Below, one piece after another: positions 59,763 through 64,000 of a stretch of 64,000 nucleotides of DNA. Numbering within the stretch: the first letter of the stretch is position 1; each line of letters opens with the position of its first letter. The position numbers were made by a program, and so were the translations under genes. Source of the stretch: Heterobilharzia americana (lineage: Eukaryota > Platyhelminthes > Trematoda > Strigeidida > Schistosomatidae). The notes beneath the pieces were generated by a model. It was not told the DNA's origin and did no database searches. It saw only the letters and a list, made by a program, of their open reading frames with translations. The DNA lies in NCBI GenBank assembly GCA_944470555.2, contig OX104130.1, positions 46,099,491-46,163,490 of the forward strand, given 5' to 3'.

Positions 59763-62700
59763 CCTCGCCTGGTTAACTAGTTTACTAGTTACTAGCCGGT
59801 CCTAAGCCCGGGTAAAGAGGGAAGGTTGGGCATAGGGCTAGCAACCCTACCCCGTAAAACAAATCTAACCGCTAAAGAAACTTCAAAGCACAAACAAAAT
59901 ATAAAAAATGAAAACAAACTTATTCCCCGCTGGAATCGGAGAGGCGAAATGACGCCAGTTGGTGAAAGCCTTCGGGAAGCCAATTGGCCGATGTGTCTTC
60001 TCTCGATGAAAGCGAAAGTAAACGTGGGGACATGGAATGTCCGCACGATGTTTGAACCCAGTAAGGCAGCCCAGATTGCAAAGGAGATGAGAAGGTATAA
60101 CATCGAAGTGCTTGGGATTTGCGAAAGCAGATGGAATGGGAGTGGACTCTCCAAACTGTCAACTGGAGAATCAATAATCTACTCCGGTCACCCAGACGCC
60201 AACCACGAGCACACTGAGGGAGTGGCTATCATGATGTCCTCAAGAGCATCGAAGGCTCTCATGCAGTGGGAACCAATCTCCTCCAGGATCATGACAGCAA
60301 GATTCAACTCAAAAGGAAGAAAGGTCACAATCATACAATGTTATGCACCTACAAATAATGCAGAGCAAGAGAAAAAGGAGGATTTCTACAGACAACTTCA
60401 ATCAACACTGGACAAGACGTCAGTTGGCGATATCAAAATTCTGATGGGCGACATGAATGCCAAACTGGGAGGGGACAACACGGGAAGAGAACTAACCATG
60501 GGTCGAGAGGCACTAGGTGAAATGAATGAGAATGGAGAATTGTTTGCAGAATTCTGCGCATTCAACGATTTGGTGATTGGAGGCAGTGTGTTCAGGCACA
60601 AAGATATCCACAAAGCGACATGGATTTCACCAGATGGACACACTAAAAATCAAATCGACTTTATCTCAATCTCAAGAAAATGGAGACGCAGTCTACTTAA
60701 CACAAGGTCAAGAAGAGGAGCAGATGTAGGTTCAGACCACTACCTAGTGCAAGGAACCTTCCAAATCAAGTTAAAAGCCTTCAAGGAAGCTGGTGATAGA
60801 CCTCAATTCAAGTACAACACTCGGAAACTGAAGGATGAAACTACAAAGGAGATCTTCAAGGCAGCCATCAAGACAAAATGGGAGACATCGAGCAACATCC
60901 CTGAAGAAACCTGTGTGGAAGAACATTGGAAGTCTTTGAAAGCTATGTGGAAAGAAACCTGCACAACAGTATTAGGAAGGAAGAAGAAAGAAGACAAGGA
61001 ATGGATCTCGACGGATACCTGGAAGCTGATAGAGGAGAGGAGGATGGTGAAGCGGAAGATAAACCAGTGCAAGGATGCTCAACGACAAGAGGAACTGAGC
61101 ACAATGTATAAAACACTGGACAAAGAAGTGAAGAAGAGTGCACGCAACGACAAAAGACACTTCTACGAAACACTGGCAAGTGAAGCAGAACAGGCTGCAG
61201 GTAAGAGAGACCTGACGACATTGTATCAAATAACCAGGTTGCTGTCAGGGAAGAGACCAACACAGATGAAACCAATAAAAGATGAAGAAGGAAATTTAAT
61301 TACAAAAGAAGAGAAACAGAGGAAACGATGGGCCGACCACTTCAAGAAGCTCTTGAATCGACCACCACCTGCACTTCGTCCAGAAATACCACCTGCAGCC
61401 GCTGAACTACAAGTGAACATTAATCCCCCAACGAAAATGGAAGTCCTGAACGCCATAAAGCTACTGAAATGTGGGAAAGCAGCAGGACCAGATGGAATAC
61501 CGCCAGAAGCACTGAAAACAGATGCAGAGACAACAGCGGCCATGCTCACACCACTATTGCAGAAGGTGTGGAAGGAAGAGAAGGTACCTGACGATTGGAA
61601 GAAGGGTTACCTTGTCAAACTGCCGAAGAAGGGAGACCTCAGTGCTTGCAAGAACTGGCGCGGAATCACTCTCCTGTCCACCCCAAGTAAAATATTAAGC
61701 CGCATCATCCTGGAGAGGCTAAGGGATGCACTGGATTCAAAACTACGACCGGAACAGGCAGGCTTCAGGAAGTACAAATCATGTGCAGACCAAATTGCAA
61801 CGCTTCGCATCATCATAGAACAGAGCATAGAATGGCAATCACCTCTCCACCTCAACTTCATCGACTTTGAGAAGGCCTTTGACAGCGTCGACCGAGAAGT
61901 AATTTGGAAGCTGCTTCATTACTACGGAGTGCCGCAAACCTTTATCCGCCTCATTCAACAACTATATGAAGATGCCACATGCCAAGTAATCCACAATGGG
62001 AAGCTCAGTGATGCCTTTGAAGTGAAGACAGGAGTGAAACAAGGTTGCCTACTATCCCCCATGATATTCCTTATTGTGGTGGACTGGATCATGCAGCAAA
62101 CAGTAGGCAGCGAGAAGAGGGGGATACACTGGACGACGGAAAAGAACCTAGAAGACTTGGATTTCGCCGATGACTTATGCCTAATGTCACATAAACTTGA
62201 AGATCTGCAGGCAAAAACTAACAAGTTGATAGAAGAGGCAGCGAAGACGGGACTTCAGGTGAATATAGAGAAGACAGAAGTGATGAAGATACCGCACCAC
62301 CACCATCAACAACAACAAACTCCAATCACTGTCAACGGGAGAAACTTAAAGGAAGTAACCTCCTTCACTTATCTAGGAAGCACTGTTTCAACTACAGGCG
62401 GGACGGACGAGGACGTCAAAGTCAGAATCGGAAAAGCAAGACAGGCATTCATTAGCCTGAAACCAGTGTGGAGATCTTCTGCACTCAGCATGCGGAACAA
62501 GATACGGATTTTCAACACCAACGTCAAGTCAGTGCTCTTGTATGGCTCAGAGACTTGGCGCGTCACGAAAGGTATTTCCAATAAACTACAGACATTCATC
62601 AACAACTGCTTACGCTCGCTGCTGAAGATCAGATGGCCAGAAAAAATAAGCAACAAGGAACTCTGGGAACGAACCAACCAAGAACCTATCACGCAACAAA

Positions 62701-62970
62701 TATGCAGGAAGAAGTGGAGATGGATTGGCCATGCACTGAGAAGGCCGACTGAGGACATCACGCGTCAGGCCCTCGAGTGGAATCCCCATGGGAAGCGACG
62801 AGTTGGACGTCCGAGGGTGACATGGAGGAGGTCGTGCGAGCAGGAAATGAGAGCTTCTGGGCTGTCGTGGGACCAGGTTCAAAAGATCTCAGAGAACAGA
62901 GGTCACTGGAGGCGTGCTACTGAAGCCCTATGTTCCACTAGGAACCCAAGGGACTAATAATAATAATAAT
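59763..62970 (+). mobile_element. RTE-type LINE, young insertion with intact ORF
   Basis: A 3208-bp insertion with a perfect 13-bp target-site duplication on both sides. It runs from CCTCGCCTGGTTAACTAG through one uninterrupted ORF to an (AAT)n tail (62955-62970), the 3' end type of RTE elements. The 3' UTR is almost absent (the ORF stops 13 bp before the tail), as is usual for RTEs. From my knowledge of the family, full 5' UTRs start further upstream (compare 63930-64000), so this copy probably lacks part of its 5' UTR. It is closely related to, and better preserved than, the fragments at 229-905 and 63526-63905. Likely SR2-like. Confidence 0.93.
59826..62957 (+). CDS. RTE retrotransposon protein: AP-type endonuclease plus reverse transcriptase, intact
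   Basis: One 1043-codon protein that nicks target DNA and copies its own RNA onto it. Endonuclease, about residues 65-315: VGTWNVRT (Asn71), ICESRW (Glu100), MGDMNAK (Asp209, Asn211), QIDFI (Asp278), GSDHYLV (Asp304, His305). RT, about 530-830: GKAAGPDGIPPEALK, LPKKGDLSACKNWRGITLL, FIDFEKAFDSVDRE (Asp680), TGVKQGCLLSPMIF, and DFADDLCLM (Asp782, Asp783). A His4-Gln4 run at 824-831 precedes the thumb. The C-terminal domain (about 840-1043) includes YLGSTVSTTGG, VLLYGSETW and KWRWIGHALRR. All catalytic positions are present and no stop or frameshift occurs, so it could be active. Translation may start at Met1 or at a later Met such as 42, 56 or 61; the domain starts just after Met61. Database labels such as craniofacial development protein 2 for such ORFs reflect transposon contamination. 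Confidence 0.95.
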   Translation: MGIGLATLPRKTNLTAKETSKHKQNIKNENKLIPRWNRRGEMTPVGESLREANWPMCLLSMKAKVNVGTWNVRTMFEPSKAAQIAKEMRRYNIEVLGICESRWNGSGLSKLSTGESIIYSGHPDANHEHTEGVAIMMSSRASKALMQWEPISSRIMTARFNSKGRKVTIIQCYAPTNNAEQEKKEDFYRQLQSTLDKTSVGDIKILMGDMNAKLGGDNTGRELTMGREALGEMNENGELFAEFCAFNDLVIGGSVFRHKDIHKATWISPDGHTKNQIDFISISRKWRRSLLNTRSRRGADVGSDHYLVQGTFQIKLKAFKEAGDRPQFKYNTRKLKDETTKEIFKAAIKTKWETSSNIPEETCVEEHWKSLKAMWKETCTTVLGRKKKEDKEWISTDTWKLIEERRMVKRKINQCKDAQRQEELSTMYKTLDKEVKKSARNDKRHFYETLASEAEQAAGKRDLTTLYQITRLLSGKRPTQMKPIKDEEGNLITKEEKQRKRWADHFKKLLNRPPPALRPEIPPAAAELQVNINPPTKMEVLNAIKLLKCGKAAGPDGIPPEALKTDAETTAAMLTPLLQKVWKEEKVPDDWKKGYLVKLPKKGDLSACKNWRGITLLSTPSKILSRIILERLRDALDSKLRPEQAGFRKYKSCADQIATLRIIIEQSIEWQSPLHLNFIDFEKAFDSVDREVIWKLLHYYGVPQTFIRLIQQLYEDATCQVIHNGKLSDAFEVKTGVKQGCLLSPMIFLIVVDWIMQQTVGSEKRGIHWTTEKNLEDLDFADDLCLMSHKLEDLQAKTNKLIEEAAKTGLQVNIEKTEVMKIPHHHHQQQQTPITVNGRNLKEVTSFTYLGSTVSTTGGTDEDVKVRIGKARQAFISLKPVWRSSALSMRNKIRIFNTNVKSVLLYGSETWRVTKGISNKLQTFINNCLRSLLKIRWPEKISNKELWERTNQEPITQQICRKKWRWIGHALRRPTEDITRQALEWNPHGKRRVGRPRVTWRRSCEQEMRASGLSWDQVQKISENRGHWRRATEALCSTRNPRD

Positions 62971-62983
62971 AAATACCGTTTAA
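62971..62983 (+). repeat. Target-site duplication, right copy
   Basis: AAATACCGTTTAA, directly after the (AAT)n tail; matches 59750-59762 at every base. Confidence 0.93.
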
Positions 62984-63110
62984 GTTGCAGTGCAAACTCT
63001 CAGCACGATGACCCGTTCTGTCATGCATGGTGCGTGTCTCATTTGAGCATGCATACCTCAACATTTTCATCTTCGGTAGCCAGTTCTGTCGTACGCATAC
63101 ACCAACAGAA
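62984..63110 (-). pseudogene. MULE-type transposase, part upstream of the RTE insertion
   Basis: The minus strand encodes NETRTMHDRTGHRAESLHCN just before the insertion, resembling the N-N-R-x-E-S block of MULE transposases. Joined across one target-site copy, it runs into KRYLRRNYPLHK on the other side only if one base is skipped, so a frameshift lies at or near the insertion point. Similarity fades before 63120. Confidence 0.5.
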
Positions 63111-63520
63111 AGATGGAAAGCGCTGATTGGGTGTAAACATTGATTAGATGCGAATGGTTGCAGGAAAAAGGAGTGTTACCCTTTGATGCTGCTTGTCCTC
63201 ATAGTTCGATTAAGGTACGCTTTCAAGAAGGAATTAGGGGTCTAAGATTTAATGACGCGATAAAACGCTGCATCTCGCCCTCCTGCTTAATGCCGCCCTC
63301 ACGTGGAACGCACGGAAAGCAGCCCTAGCAGCCTCATGCGTTCTCTACGTGGCTAATGTTTCACAATTAGTGCGGTCCACTACAAGCGTTTATGTGATGG
63401 AAGTGCCCAACAATGTACTCTCGAACTGTTCTAACATCCAAGCAGCATCCCTCGTTCCCTCCTGTCACGTTTGCGCGAACAAAACAGCCCAGCAGGGCTC
63501 GAAACGATCAATCACCCCCA
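63111..63520. other. Unclassified stretch
   Basis: May continue the transposase fossil on the minus strand, but no motif could be confirmed. Confidence 0.3.
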
Positions 63521-63525
63521 TTTCA

Positions 63526-63905
63526 CCAGTTAATTAGTTTACTGGCTTGTCCTAAGCCCGGAAAAAGAGCGAAGGCTGGGCTTACAGCTAGCAACCCTAC
63601 CCTGGAAAATCAAACCGATCACCTAAAGAACTTCAAAGCACGAAAAATACCGAAAATTAACATATCTTCCTCTGGAATCGAACAGACGAAATGATCCCGG
63701 TTGGTGAAAGCCTTTGGGAAGCCGATCGGCCAATGTGTCTTCTCTAGATGAAAGCGAAAGTAAGGGTAGGGAAATGGAACGTCCACAAGGTCTGAAGCCG
63801 GCGGGCAGGGCTGCTCAGATGGGAAGATATGGCATAAGAGTGCTTGGAACCTGTGGAAGCAGATGGGGTGGAAGTAGACTCTCCAAACACAGCCATATGC
63901 TATGA
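63526..63905 (+). mobile_element. RTE LINE, second copy, 5' part
   Basis: Aligns with 59771-60155 of the intact element: AGTTAATTAGTTTACTGG, CCTAAGCCCGG, GCTAGCAACCCTACCC, TTCAAAGCAC, GGTTGGTGAAAGCCTT, ATGTGTCTTCTCTAGATGAA and TGGAACGTCCACAAGG. It carries stops and indels (for example TAGATGAAAG where the intact copy has TCGATGAAAG). After GACTCTCCAAAC the match breaks off; a short TATGAGATGCTACATGCCAA resembles a much later part of the element (61968-61987), suggesting a large internal deletion. Confidence 0.82.
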
Positions 63906-63929
63906 GATGCTACATGCCAAGTCCTGACA

Positions 63930-64000
63930 ATAGCCACTACCTTGACGTGGTGGTTGGGCTTGCTTATCACAATGACCCGACGAGCTATGCTGGTGGAACA
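63930..64000 (+). mobile_element. RTE LINE, third copy, start of 5' UTR (runs off window)
   Basis: CACTACCTTGACGTGGTGG, TTGGGCTTGC, GACCCGACGAGCTATGCTGG resembles the 5'-UTR start I know from schistosome RTE (SR2-like) copies. It is not present in the intact copy at 59763. The rest of the element should lie beyond the window. Confidence 0.5.

Noticed and set aside
59826..62957. The 1043-codon ORF as a host gene (such ORFs are often labelled craniofacial development protein 2-like)
   Set aside because: It has AP-endonuclease and RT domains, an (AAT)n tail and a target-site duplication, so it is a LINE.

Overview
The window comes from a flatworm nuclear genome, most likely a schistosomatid blood fluke (Schistosoma or a close relative; the species cannot be fixed from sequence alone). 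The evidence is AT-rich intron-broken genes, two housekeeping proteins that look like known schistosome proteins, 31-34 nt micro-introns, SINEs carrying a decayed hammerhead core, and many decayed RTE-, CR1-, Ty3/Gypsy- and BEL/Pao-type retrotransposons.

Host genes. Two complete genes could be assembled exon by exon. (1) A cofactor-dependent phosphoglycerate mutase lies on the + strand in five exons (24312-33758) and encodes exactly 250 aa with all catalytic residues. (2) A dihydrofolate reductase lies on the - strand in six exons (48479 down to 36807) and encodes 194 aa; two of its introns are only 31 and 34 nt. The two genes are convergent, tail to tail, about 3 kb apart. An unrecognised minus-strand open exon-like stretch (34981-35244) lies between them. 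The first 103 bases look like the end of a coding exon of a third, unidentified gene.

Layout. 1-9.7 kb: one exon end, an RTE 3' fragment, a tRNA-like SINE, a hammerhead SINE, an inverted pair of repeat copies, and much AT-rich sequence with nothing recognisable. 9.7-13.05 kb: a decayed Ty3/Gypsy element on the - strand (gag, protease, RT, RNase H, integrase in order). 13.3-15.6 kb: a decayed BEL/Pao element on the + strand, divergent from it. 15.6-24.3 kb: mostly unclassified, with SINE and LINE scraps. 24.3-33.8 kb: phosphoglycerate mutase, its first intron filled by a same-strand LINE. 36.8-48.5 kb: DHFR, its long introns filled with LINE pieces in both orientations, a hammerhead SINE and two (TA)n arrays. 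49-56.9 kb: several same-strand CR1-like LINE copies. 59.1-63.1 kb: a fossil SWIM-finger (MULE-type) transposase split by a young RTE LINE with an intact 1043-codon ORF and a perfect 13-bp target-site duplication. 63.5-64 kb: pieces of two further RTE copies.

The two enzymes act in unrelated pathways (glycolysis; folate and thymidylate supply) and no operon-like link is implied. The most notable observations are the intact RTE with its target-site duplication inside a transposase fossil, the DHFR micro-introns, a tRNA-like SINE abutting the DHFR start codon in antisense, and three hammerhead-SINE relics decayed in different ways.
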